DNA of 64,000 nucleotides from Alternaria dauci (taxonomy: Eukaryota; Ascomycota; Dothideomycetes; Pleosporales; Pleosporaceae), in assembly GCF_042100115.1 (NCBI RefSeq), contig NC_091279.1, forward strand, positions 1,984,001 through 2,048,000. The letters are read 5' to 3'. The position numbers were made by a program, and so were the translations under genes. This document shows, in pieces, positions 21,801 to 32,326 of the stretch. The notes beneath the pieces are model-generated. The model searched no databases, was not told the origin of the DNA, and worked only from the letters and a program-made list of their open reading frames with translations. Within the stretch, counting starts at the first letter, position 1; every line of letters starts with the position of its first letter.

Positions 21801-23946
21801 GGTTGGTCGCCATTCTTCGCCCAGCCGACATGGCAGTGCCCGGCTTAGAAGACGCGTTGGTAGCGGTCTCCTTTTCTCGGATCGAGGCAGCAGTATCCAA
21901 GACTTGGGTCAAGAACTTGTTGCTTGCAGCCTTGAGGACTTCCATATGCTCATCGGGCACAGTATCTCTGTTCTTTTCGATGAAACCATCGGATTCGTAT
22001 GTAACATCGATGGCGTAATGGCATACAGTGAAAGACGATTTGCCAAACCGAGGCTTCTTGTAGAATTTGTGCTTGTCTCCAGAGTAGTTGTGGTGCAGCT
22101 TAGTGACAAACTGCTCATCGGAACCCATAGGTAGACGAGACTCTTCGTCTAGCAGAGATAGGATACCCAGCTTGCCCTCAATAAGGTCGATACACGGCTG
22201 ATTGTCGGCGAAGTCGATAAAAGTCCAATCGATTTGTTCGCGCATGTACTCTTCCTGCTCCAGCTTGAAAACATGTGCGTTGAATTCTTGTTGCAACTTC
22301 TCATTAGCGTAGTTGATACAGAACTGCTCGAACGAGTTCTTTGCGAAATGCTCGAACCCATAGATATCAAGGACACCAATGAAGGTATGAGCTTGCGAGA
22401 TGACCTCCTCGGTGGCCAGACTCTCGTTCGTTCGCTCGACCAGCCAGTCGAACAGACTGGAGTAGATAAACTTGGCAACGGAATCCCGCACTACAATGGC
22501 CTGTTGCTGCGTCAAGTTGGAAACAATCTTTTCTCCTCTGGTGATGAGCTGCTTCTTGACAATCCACTTGGAAAAGGTGTTGGCGTCGATTCCGAGCAGC
22601 GAACAAGCCTTGACGAGAGAAGGCTCATCTGGTGCGAGATTTGAGTCTGTCCGGGTTGCTGTGATCTTAATGTCTCCCATGTGCAGCAGGGCCGCTAGCA
22701 GGCGCCAGATGCCAGCTTGGGTTTCGGGAGCCACACCGATCTTGGTCAAGGATTGTCTCGTAGCTTTGAACTCCGCCACGTCGTCCATGCCTTCAATCAC
22801 TGGCGCACTGCCTTGGTTGAGGTAGCTAAACTCCTCGACCGACTTCAGGGACAGCTCCTCGCGCTCCTCGTCCGACGCGCCAGCTACCAACTGGTAGAAG
22901 ACGTGGTAATTCCGCTCCTTAAGCGGCTGAAAGACCAGTCTTGAGCGTTCCAGCAGGTATGTCCTGATCTTTGCACCAATAATGTCGGTTTGCTTGTTGA
23001 ACATGATCTCGATGTATTTACCGAAGCGCGACGAGTTATCGTTACGGGTGGTTTTGGCGTTACCGAAGGCTTCCATGATGGGGTTGGTGGCCAGAATCTG
23101 CTCTTCTGTCTCACTCATCGAGTCGGACTTGCCTCTCCGCTTGTGGGGGTTGTCGGGAGACTCTCGGGTCGCAAAGTATCGCATGATGTATTTGGCGCTG
23201 ACCGTCTTTCCGGCTCCAGATTCACCGGAGACAACAATGGTCTGGTTCTTCTGGTCTCGCAACATGTCGCTGGGGGAGGGTCAGTGGCTGCCATGGCGGG
23301 TGGGCATGGGGAGCGGTGGGGGGAACTCACGCAAAGGCTTCTTCAGCAATGGCGAACAGATGCGGAGCGCCATACGATCTCTGCTTGCCAGCGTAGACCT
23401 GGACCATGCCGGGTACGTATAGCGAGTCGACTCGCGCAAACGGATTTGTCGCAATCAGGACGATACCGGAATATGTGTAGATCTCCTTCTGCAGGTAACG
23501 CAGCTTGATGGCCTGCAGCACTGCGCTCTTGTCAGTATGCCATGGCTCGCACGCACATGCGGGCATAGGGAGGGGGGCGTACCAGCCGGCTCGTTGAGAT
23601 GTGACAGGTTGGTAAGGTCATCGCTGGCCTCGAGCATGGCCGGGTTCATCAGCGGCGGGAGATTGGGGTCGTTGCCCGTCTGGATGGCCGACAGCGTCGT
23701 CTCGACGGATTTGGTCTGCGCAGTCACTCATCGTCAGCCGCCATGTTCGTGCAACAACAGGAGTCTCGTCGCCGTCGCCGTCGCCGTCGTCGTCGGCGGT
23801 GGGGGGCGTACCTCGCCATTCTCCAGCGTGAACACCAGCTTCACTTTGTCTCCCGCAATCTGCTTGTCCGTCACCTCGGAGGCGACCCAGCCCTCGGTGG
23901 CATCGGGCTGCCACGCCCGGGTGCCGATGTCGTAGATGTGTGCCAT
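18880..23946 (-). CDS. myo2: Class V myosin heavy chain
   Basis: Five exons, 23946-23812, 23715-23583, 23520-23331, 23269-19143 and 19082-18880, join to 1595 residues, typical for fungal myosin V. It is an actin-based motor that carries secretory vesicles and organelles to growing hyphal tips. In order: an N-terminal SH3-like region (MAHIYDIGTRAWQPD), the motor domain with P-loop GESGAGKT, switch I NDNSSRFGKYIEI, switch II DIYGFEHF, and the actin-binding region NSTDVHYIRCIKPNE. Then come six IQ motifs (for calmodulin/light chains), a coiled coil (about residues 930-1100), and the C-terminal cargo-binding DIL/dilute domain (MWNNGFVKESERF to the LLNQYLVADYEQP region). Introns are 96, 62, 61 and 60 nt. 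The start was placed at MAHIYDIG because that segment is conserved; an upstream in-frame Met exists. Exon 4 is 4.1 kb. Confidence 0.97.
23767..23797. repeat. CGT/CGC trinucleotide run in myosin V intron 1
   Basis: A run of about ten CGTCGC-type triplets lies within the first intron of the minus-strand myosin V gene. Confidence 0.8.
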
Positions 23947-25344
23947 GGTGCGTCGTTGCCGGCCTGCGTTCTCTCCCCCTCCAAATGGCGGTGCGGGATC
24001 AGGGTCCAAAGGCGGCTCTCCCTGCTGCTCGTCGACTCAGCACGCCCAGCTCGCTAATTCGGTGCGGTCGCTGGCTTCGTGGTAGGGCCTGGTTGTGGTG
24101 GGCGTAGGCGTCAGCGTGGGATGTCGCTGCAGTCACAGGGCTCGATGCATCCCTAAAGGAGAGAGGTGCAATCGTGTGGGCAGAGATATGCGAACTGCTG
24201 CCCGCCGTCTCGTCGACTTTCTCTGGTCACGCTAATCGCCTCTCACCGCCGCCAGCATCCCGCCAACCCGCACAGACCACGTCCAGGGGCCCGAGCCAAC
24301 CACCACTCCTCGACCTCTTGGGACCACGGGAACCGCGCAGACAGGCGTCTCACCATATGCACCTCCGCACAAATGCACGCGAATTAGCCTCACCAGCATG
24401 CCGACCATCTGCATCATCTGCATCTGCACTCTCTTGTGACGCTGTGCGCCTTCCCTACGTGCTGCGTACCACTCTCCCCATGCACGCCAGCATTCTTACT
24501 CGCACTGTCCCCTTCTCCACTCGTGTCATCTAAAGCCTCAGTCCTTCCCCAGAGTTTATGCACGTCCACTCCTTGTAAACGTTTCGTCTCTCGGGAACCT
24601 CTCTTCTCGCGCACCCCTTCTTGCTTGACTGGGCCGCCTGAAACGTGCCGCCTGGCCATGATACCTGGGCCTCAACACCTCACTGAACTTGAACATTGTC
24701 CAGTCTGGAGCACAAACGTTCAACGGCTTGACCAACTGTCAACGGCATGGCTGCCTGGTCATGGCTCAGCTGTATCCACTACGACGTGACTGTGCACTTT
24801 GTACACCTGTCTACGGGGCTGTCACCGACTCCACGAGCTCGCTACCAGTAATCAAATGCCGCTGCATGAGACCATGGACCTGTGTGGACTGACTAACTAG
24901 ACCAGAGTAGCACAGTATTCGCGTCAGCACCGTCGTGGGCATGTTTGCGCTTTAGAAGGCTTGCAAGCAAATGCCTGGCTGTACCGGAATGAAGACTAAT
25001 GGGCGTGAACGGTCACGTGCGATGTCGCTTATACACATCCGAACAAAATGCTATTCTTCTCTTCGTGTCTCATGTATCCCATTCGTGATGCTTGTACAAA
25101 AAACGCAGTGTTGAACTCTACTTTTCTATCCCTGTTCTTCCCTAGCCCGTGTATGCACAAAATCAATCAGACGCCGTACGAGAGCCTTATACCAATACTT
25201 CCAAGGTCACGGCTATGCGGCAGCGAACCCAGGATATCAGAAGCCGTATCATTGTGATGTTGCTCAGCGAGATCAATCGGGGATGGAGAATGCTTCCAAC
25301 CATCCTCGGGTCTTTTTTTCGCGATTCCAGAAAGGATTATCTGC
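23947..25344. other. Intergenic: myosin V promoter and 3' flank of the serine-pathway gene
   Basis: About 1.4 kb. Frames between 24166 and 24892 on both strands show no recognisable domain. The region just right of 23947 should be the myosin V promoter. I see no RNA gene or repeat. Confidence 0.45.
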
Positions 25345-26854
25345 CTAGTACAGGACCCTGGTACGGATACACGCTGTAGAATGTTAGCAGTCAACTCTAC
25401 AAAGCACACAAGGAAGCATATGCAGACTTACAAGAGAGCTCCTCCAAGCTCGTAAATAAATCCTTAATCTCGCCCTCCTTGACTTCACTAATATCCGCCA
25501 TGAGGTACGCGATATCGCCTCTTGAGTCGGACATTTGCTTCTCGATGTTGTGGTGGAGCAGGATGCCGTTGACTTGTCTCAGCACACCCGGCACGTTCTT
25601 GTGGATGTAAATGACACGCATACAGTCTGGTTGGTCGAGCGTCAAGCTACGTAGGTTGACTTCTGGCAAGTTGACGGCTCCGAGTGTAGTGCCCTCGTTG
25701 ACATAGCGGACGAGTGCCGTGCTGACTTCGACACCAATGGCGGATTGCGCTTCTTCCGTGCTGCCGCCAATGTGGGGGGTGAGGATGATGTTCTTCAGAC
25801 CGACGAGGTCCTTGGTCCAGGAGTTTAGGTCGCTGGTGAAGTAGTCGCCGTTGCCGGCGGGTTCGTTGGGGAAGACATCAATGGCGGCGCCGGCGAGTTT
25901 GCCAGAGCGGCTGGCTTCGATCAGGGCGGGGATGTCGACAACGGTACCACGGGCGTTGTTGATGAGGTAGCTGCCGTCCTTCATCTTTGCAAACTCCTCC
26001 TTGCCAATCAGGTTCTTGGTCTCAGCCGTGGCCGGAACGTGAAGGGAAACAAAGTCTGCTTGCGCAAGCAGGTCGTCCAGCGTCGCTACTTGTCGCGCAG
26101 TTCCCAGACCCATTGTGGTAAGAACGTCGTAGTAGATGACGCTCATGCCCATGGACTCGGCCAGCACGCTCAATTGGCTGCCAATGTGTCCGTATCCAAT
26201 TATACCCAGCGTCTTGCCGCGAATCTCCCAGCAGCCCTTGCTGACCTTGTTCCATGTGCCGTTGTGCAGTTCCATAGAGCGGTCGGCGAGCTGACGGGCG
26301 AGCGCGATGATCTCGGAGATGACGAGTTCCGCGACGGAGCGCGAGTTGCTAAAGGGCGAGTTGAAGACGGCGATACCCTGGCTGGCAGCCGTCTGGAGGT
26401 CGACCTGGTTTGTTCCGATGCAGAAGCAGCCGATGACGATGAGGTTCTTTGCCTCCTCCAGCACCTTCTTGGTGAGCTTTGTCTTTGAGCGAATTCCAAT
26501 GACGTGAACATCGCGAATCTTCTCAATCAGCTGGTCTTCTGCCAGACTGGCCTTGATGGCCTCGACCTGGTATCCCTGGTCCCTGAGGATGCTGACGCCG
26601 GCCTCGTTGACATTTTCGAGAAGCAGGACCTTGATGTCCTTGGTATCGAAGGGCTTCAATTGCTTGGCGAGCTGTTGCGCATGCGAGCTGTTGGTTTGAT
26701 TTTGGCTGGTGAAGCTGCCGCCTGGTGGTTGGCGAAATGTGGAGGGTGGGCTGTGGAAAGAGAGGTTCGGGCTGGTGCTGAGATTGAGGCTGTTGGACAC
26801 TTGACGTGCGAGTTGGCTGATGCCGCTGCCGGCAATGTCTTGTGCGGGACTCAT
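25345..26854 (-). CDS. SER3: D-3-phosphoglycerate dehydrogenase
   Basis: Two exons, 26854-25432 and 25373-25345, join to 483 residues. The enzyme oxidises 3-phosphoglycerate to 3-phosphohydroxypyruvate, the first step of serine synthesis in the cytosol. The NAD-binding motif is GIIGYGHIGSQL, the catalytic Arg lies in INNARGTVVD, and the catalytic Glu/His region is HIGGSTEEAQ. The C-terminal ACT regulatory domain starts near CMRVIYIHKNVPGVLRQVN. The last exon encodes only nine residues; with it the protein ends CIRTRVLY, matching the RTRxLY tail of fungal homologues. Without the splice the frame would run into an unrelated tail. A Ser/Gln-rich N-terminal extension of about 60 residues precedes the catalytic domain, as in fungal Ser3/Ser33. 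The upstream in-frame Met at 26899 was rejected as less likely. Confidence 0.96.
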
Positions 26855-27476
26855 GGTGTGTGCGCGGAGGTGGTTCGGAGGAGGGATGCGACAACTCAAT
26901 CTGGTTGTACAATCCGGAAAGCGATGGGAATTCTAGACTATTAATACTCAATGACTCCTGTATGACCTCTACCAAACTGTGCAAACTTGGACGAATCACA
27001 GGGCAATTACAAGGCAGGTTCTAAGAGGTTGCGGCTAGAGATGACCGGCGGCAGCAATGCACAGCAACATGTGTTGATGCCCACTTTTTCCGGACCACTT
27101 GATGACTGTGTGGAACTAATTTTCCCTACAGTGACACCTACAGTTGACTCAGTCGGCCTTGTCTGACGCGACGCTTCTCAAAAATTTCTCATATCGCCGA
27201 TGATGCCATCCCGCTCTAGCCCTTTACCCCACCAGGAATACCTAGCTAGCCAGCCCTCCGCTTTCGGAAGTCGAGTATGCAGGTCCAGGCACAAGTGCTT
27301 TGTTACGGAGAATCAGTCACGTTTGAGCGCTTTGTTGGACGATATGGTTATCGCCGTTGTATTCATTATCTATTCTCTTGAATGGGCCCGAGTTGCCCAT
27401 ACCACCCTGAAACTCATGGTTACTGTGATCCCGAGCATACCCCACCGTAGGCATTCGTCAAGTGTAGAGCAACCAC
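26855..27476. other. Intergenic: SER3 promoter and G6PD 3' flank
   Basis: No conserved gene. The plus-strand frame at 27200-27637 overlaps the last exons of the G6PD gene in antisense and is not credible. Confidence 0.5.
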
Positions 27477-29504
27477 CTACAACTTCTGCTCGTTCATGGG
27501 CCACTGGTATCCTGCACTGGTGTCAGCAATGTCCTTTTAGTTCGCTACAGAGGCGAGGTCCTACCTGCTGCGTCGCTGAACTTGTATCCGTAAGAAGAGG
27601 TGAAATCGTCCAAAACGGCAGGGCCGCGAGAGCCTGATGACAGTTAGTGAATGTGCGCTTTACTCTTCAATCTAATACGAACCGTATGGGTACTCCATAG
27701 GAATAATCTCCTTGTTGTCGTCAAGGTAGTGTAGGAGAGGTGTGAAGATCCTCCAGCTGGCGTCAAGTTCGTCGTCACGGACGAAGTTGGAGTGGTCGCC
27801 CTTCAGAGCGTCGAGAATGAGCGATTCGTAGGCCTCGGGAATCTTCAGGTCGGAGAATCGCCGCCTGTAGGTAAGGTCGAGTTCTGTGACGACAGTCTGC
27901 ATGCTGAGACCGGGCAGCTTGGAGTTCATCTTAATGTAAACACTCTCGTTGGGCTGCACTCGGATGACGAGCTCGTTTCGTGGAATGTCCTTGAAGATTC
28001 CGGAGGTGACATCCTTGAACTGGATGCGGACCTCGGTCTTCTGCTCGTTGAGAGCCTTTCCTGCCTTCAGGATGAAGGGTACACCATCCCATCGCTCGTT
28101 CTTGATGTAAGCGACCATGGATGCGAAAGTGGGGCATCGCGAGTCCTTGGGGACTGTGTCATCCTCTTTGTAGCCTGGCTTTTGGCCGTCCAGCGACTTT
28201 CCATATTGGCCAATGATGACGTTCTTGGGCTCGATGGCGGCCATTCCACGGAGGACGCGGACCTTTTCGTCACGGATGTCTTCGGCCGAGAAGGAGATGG
28301 GTCGTTCCATAGCGAGGAGGGTAAGAACCTGGAGCAAGTCTGTGATTGTCAGTCGTTGCCTTCTCGCACCATCAGTACTCTACTCACGGTTTTGCATAAC
28401 ATCACGGATGATGCCGAACTCGTCAAAGTAACCTCCACGGCCTTCGGTTCCGAACGGCTCCTTGAAGGTGATCTGGACGTTGTCGATGTGGTTCCTGTTC
28501 CAGGTTGCGCCGAAGAACTCGTTACCGAACCGGAGAATGAGGATGTTCTTGACCATCTCCTTACCCAGGTAGTGGTCAATACGGTAGAGCTCGTCCTCGG
28601 TCCAGTCTGGAGCCAATGCGCGCTGGAGTTCTCTCGAACTCGGGAGATCCTTGCCGAAAGGCTTCTCGACCTGCGGGACAGCGATTAGCTGCATTCGTCC
28701 AGAAACCTGCATGCAAGCCACTTACAATGACGCGAGAAATACCGTTCTTGGGGTAGCAGTTGCGCTTCAGGTGCTGAGACACTGTAATGAAGACGCTGGG
28801 AGGGAGAGCCATGTAGAATATCCTGTTGTTCTCCTTGCGACCCTTCTCAATCTCCTGCATGTGCTTCTCAAGTCCGATGAAAGACTCGTCCTGGTCGTAC
28901 TGGCCCGAAACATACGAGCAAAATTCGCAGAACTCATCTAGCTGCTTCTCCAGTTCCTTTGTAGGGGTCTTGATGTAAGACTTGACGCGCTTGAGGTACT
29001 CCTCACGGTCCATCTTCGTGCGTGCATATCCGACGATGTGGATGTTGTTTGGGAGGAAGCCATTTCGGTGCTATATTGGTGGTCAGAAGCTGGGTGCGAG
29101 TCTTGATTGTGCAACCTACGAGCCCGAAGAGCGCTGGGAACTGATATGACGTTAGTGTGATGATTCTCCACGTGTTTGCTTCTTTACATACAGTCTTCTT
29201 CTTGGCTAGGTCACCGGAGGCGCCCAAAACAACAATGATGGTGTTGTCCTTGAGCTCCATGTTTCTATCGCGAGATTTGTCAGCCGTGGTGATCAGAAAG
29301 CTGCAAGGGCGTTGGGCGCTTCGCGCATTGAGCGACCCCTCTGCCGAAGCGCGCCATGCAGTTCAGCACAAAACAACTGCCGGATAAATTGGTTGTGTAT
29401 CCAAACACTTCTCAAAAGGCTGTAGGAGATCGGTCAGAGACGGCGAGGGCGACTTACCCGGCATTGACCTCCTCTTGCTTGGGCTGGATAACTGTGTCCG
29501 CCAT
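27477..29504 (-). CDS. gsdA: Glucose-6-phosphate 1-dehydrogenase
   Basis: Eight exons, 29504-29458, 29264-29192, 29140-29120, 29070-28726, 28670-28388, 28339-27683, 27633-27565 and 27511-27477, join to 509 residues. It catalyses the first, NADP+-dependent step of the oxidative pentose phosphate pathway. The NADP-binding motif is [12 protein letters not shown] and the active-site peptide is [31 protein letters not shown] spans one splice junction correctly. Exon 3 is a 21-nt microexon encoding exactly FPALFGL. The 5' exon ([16 protein letters not shown]) and the last two small exons were found by splicing; the protein ends [14 protein letters not shown]. The intron after EYPYG uses an unusual GTTCGT donor, chosen because only it yields the conserved [11 protein letters not shown] continuation. 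Seven introns make this the most split gene in the window. Confidence 0.95.
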
Positions 29505-31123
29505 TGTGTCGGTATGGAATGTAAACGCTTTGCGGGAGGGGGCGGGCGCAAGGTTACAGCTCAATTAAGGGCTGTAGGGAGTGAAGGCAATAAGGTTACA
29601 CAAGAGATCTCAAAGTCAGAGCGGAAGCTACGGATAGGACGTTGGTGTGTGAGGGAAAGTCCTATGTGGTGGGGTTATCGGAGCTGCTCTAGCGGTTTCG
29701 TGTGGTGGTGACGTTGGTTAGCTCTAATTTGCCGCTCGAACGCCGGTGATAGGGTATCAGACAGGAAAGCTTCACACAAACATGCAGCGAGGTCTGGCGT
29801 CCTTAAAAAGGATATCAGTAAACAGCTCGGTCGCTCCCCGAGCATCACTAAGCGGCCGCACGACGTGCAAAGCATCTCCGGCACCAGTCAAAGCCCTCGA
29901 AGCCCGCCGGAGGAGACCTTGCTAAAGCCGTGTCCAGGGATGCGCGGACAACCCCACCATGGCCATGCACTGCGCGTGGAACGGCTTCGTGCGCACTTGG
30001 CCGCAAGTCGATAGACTTTGAGGCTCTGAAACTCTGTTTGCTTTTCTGTGGTTATGTTCCAAGCCCTCGGTCGTGCCGCATCACTGTCACAGAGCCTGAG
30101 GGGAGCTGCATCTCATGTACGGCTACCCCGCCGCGAGGCTCTCCGAGTCCGGACAATTTGTAAATTCTATTAGAGTAAACATGAGCACCGGCACGTCTCA
30201 GTGTCCCGGGCTGGTTCTTGGGTCTGTCAAATCCTCCGGCCCCTCTTTGAGTATACCGAGCGGACAGCACTGGTAAGCTAGTCGCTTTGGTGGGGCGTGT
30301 CATAACTAAAGACTTGCAACAGCCGTGTCGGCGTACTGGCCCCAAGAATGCTTTGCGAACGTGACGTGAAAGCCCTGGCAAACGCGATGGCTATGTGGGA
30401 ATTTTGCCGTTGGCTGTTTGGGTTATTCCAGGCCGTGACACTGATGAGTGAACTTTCTTTGGCCGATCCGATTACTCATACAGTCCTCAACATGCCGATG
30501 TGCGACACGCGGCGGCATCTCAATAGGCAGTCGAAAGAGACAGCTATCAACAGTGAAGCGCCAGGCTTACACATCCGCTGCAAGGGAAAGCCCAAAGAGG
30601 CAAGAGGAGGCATGGCCTCTGTGGTGGCGGAACTTCTCGCGGAAGAATTGTGCCTTCACCCACGCGAACTGTATACAACAACAGAAGGTCCAGCCTGCAG
30701 TGCTCAAGCGCTCGTCATCCAGACGCAGTGGTATACTGACATTGCCTCACTTGGTTTCGCTGTCACGAAAGCGCGATGCCATTAAATGAATGTGTTCCGT
30801 CCGCCATGCACCGGCACGCGATCAGTCAGCGTGTTGGTATGAACACGGAATGCGTTTAAGCCATCAGTGCATTCTCTCTCGTCAAAACCCGAATGCCAAT
30901 CTTACACTGTCCTCTTGTTCTGATGTCCTTCACACGGCGCGGCAGAGCGTCTGCGCCACACGACAAACTGTGGCTGGTGTGGCGCTAGTAAGCGAGAACG
31001 CCCCACTGGACATGAAGCAATTCGTCTTTCCTCTGGCATCGACGACTTCTCTGTACTAACGACAGCATCAACCCCGACCCAGACGTCCCCTTCATCCCCC
31101 CGAGGCCGCCCAAAAAATTCGCC
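29505..31123. other. Long intergenic region between the divergent G6PD and eL33 genes
   Basis: About 1.6 kb containing both promoters. Plus-strand frames at 30348-30789 show no recognisable domain. Near the right end a probable 5'-UTR intron of eL33 is visible: donor GTAAGC at 30988, branch-site TACTAAC at 31054-31060, acceptor GACAG ending at 31065. Confidence 0.45.
30988..31065 (+). other. Candidate 5'-UTR intron of the eL33 gene
   Basis: A GTAAGC donor, a perfect yeast-type branch sequence TACTAAC, and a CAG acceptor five bases after it delimit 78 nt upstream of the eL33 start codon. Leader introns are common in ribosomal protein genes. The sequence supports splicing signals only; transcript data are absent. 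Confidence 0.45.
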
Positions 31124-31622
31124 ATGTCTGCCGATAACAAGTCCCACCGCCTTTACGTCAAGGGCAAGCACATCAGCTACCAGCGCGGCAAGGTTTGTGC
31201 GCACCGAATTCGCGTATTGTGGCTACCGTTCTGACGAGAAGGATAGAGGAACACCAACCCCGGAACTTCTCTGCTCAAGCTCGAGGGTGTCGACGATGTC
31301 AAGGCAGCTCAGTGGTGTACGTCCGCCCCGATGCCGTTGCGGCCACAAATTTTGATGAGCTAACATACCCCCAACAGACGCTGGCAAGAGGGTAGCCTAC
31401 GTCTACCGCGCACAACGGGCGATCCAAGGCTCCAAGATCCGCGTCATCTGGGTATGAACACGAGCTGCTTTGTCTGACGAGCGGAATCTAACATGAAAAC
31501 AGGGCAAGGTCACCCGCCCCCACGGCAACTCCGGTGTCGTCCGCGCCAAGTTCAAGAACAACCTCCCTCCCAAGTCCTTCGGTGCCTCCGTCCGCGTCAT
31601 GCTTTACCCTTCTTCGATATAA
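31124..31622 (+). CDS. rpl33: 60S ribosomal protein eL33 (L35Ae family)
   Basis: Four exons, 31124-31192, 31247-31316, 31378-31451 and 31503-31622, join to 110 residues, the normal eL33 length. It is a structural protein of the large ribosomal subunit. The sequence [33 protein letters not shown] at the N-terminus, [14 protein letters not shown] in the middle, and [21 protein letters not shown] near the end are all conserved. Introns are 54, 61 and 51 nt (donors GTTTGT, GTACGT, GTATGA). The second junction splits a Tyr codon (WYAGKR). Codon use is biased to C-ending codons. A leader intron is likely upstream. Confidence 0.96.
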
Positions 31623-32326
31623 GCTGTTCCGATACGATCTTTGGCGACGGGAACGAGCGGTCGAAAAGCAATGGAGTGATGGATGACTAGGCGCAAATAC
31701 CGGGCACGGAGCGAGAGAACAAACAGTAGTGTGGGAGACACCATGCACAGTCTCTCATGCACGTAAATGTTCAGGCTGGTGCAACGGTGTCTTTTGGTTC
31801 CGAAAGTCCATAACAATGGCAAATTCAATCAAGATTCCTTCCAAGATCAATGATACCACGTTCAAAGTCATTGAGAGCATTGGCGTGATGTTTGGACTCC
31901 ACCGCGGCGACTTGGGCGATGCAAAGGTGTGCTGCTAACTGAGACGTGTAGGCTCTCCTTCGCGATGCCCGATGCAAACTCGGCTCTATCTGGCCGTCGC
32001 GCAACCGCTGTACCGCCCTAACGACCACCCATACAATCATATACTAGGTGTACAAGGAAGCCTATCCCCAGCCCGATCAGATGGTCTATGCACTGGGCCT
32101 CTTAGATACGGTAGGGCATGCTATTACTAAACGACACAGTCACGTCAGAAGCACGGGCGAGTTTCAATCCTGTTTCTCTTATGTTGTATTTGCGAGCATT
32201 ATATTAACATTAGTTCGTAATGCCACTCTGCATCTAACCAGTTGCGATCCAAACACATTGCTCGCTCTACTTGTCACTTGCAACACCCGTCTACCTACAC
32301 CCGGCCATCCTTGCTTACGACAACGT
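31623..32326. other. Intergenic between eL33 and the broken FHA-pseudokinase gene
   Basis: Contains the eL33 3' flank, the 3' flank of the minus-strand pseudogene, and a possible small gene listed separately. No RNA gene or repeat was seen. Confidence 0.4.
31816..32119 (+). CDS. Possible small spliced gene, unrecognised (weak candidate)
   Basis: A Met at 31816 opens MANSIKIPSKINDTTFKVIE and continues to GDLGDAK at 31926, followed by a GTGTGC donor. A TACTAG acceptor at 32047 restores the same phase into VYKEAYPQPDQMVYALGLLD. The two pieces read like ordinary soluble protein, but I recognise no family. The donor is weak, the C-terminal boundary is unknown (end given is the last residue I find plausible), and the second frame runs on into sequence antisense to the neighbouring gene. 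Confidence 0.2.

Noticed and set aside
27792..28688. 298-codon plus-strand frame
   Set aside because: It is antisense to the G6PD exons, spans G6PD introns and shows no domain; it reflects the codon bias of the real gene.
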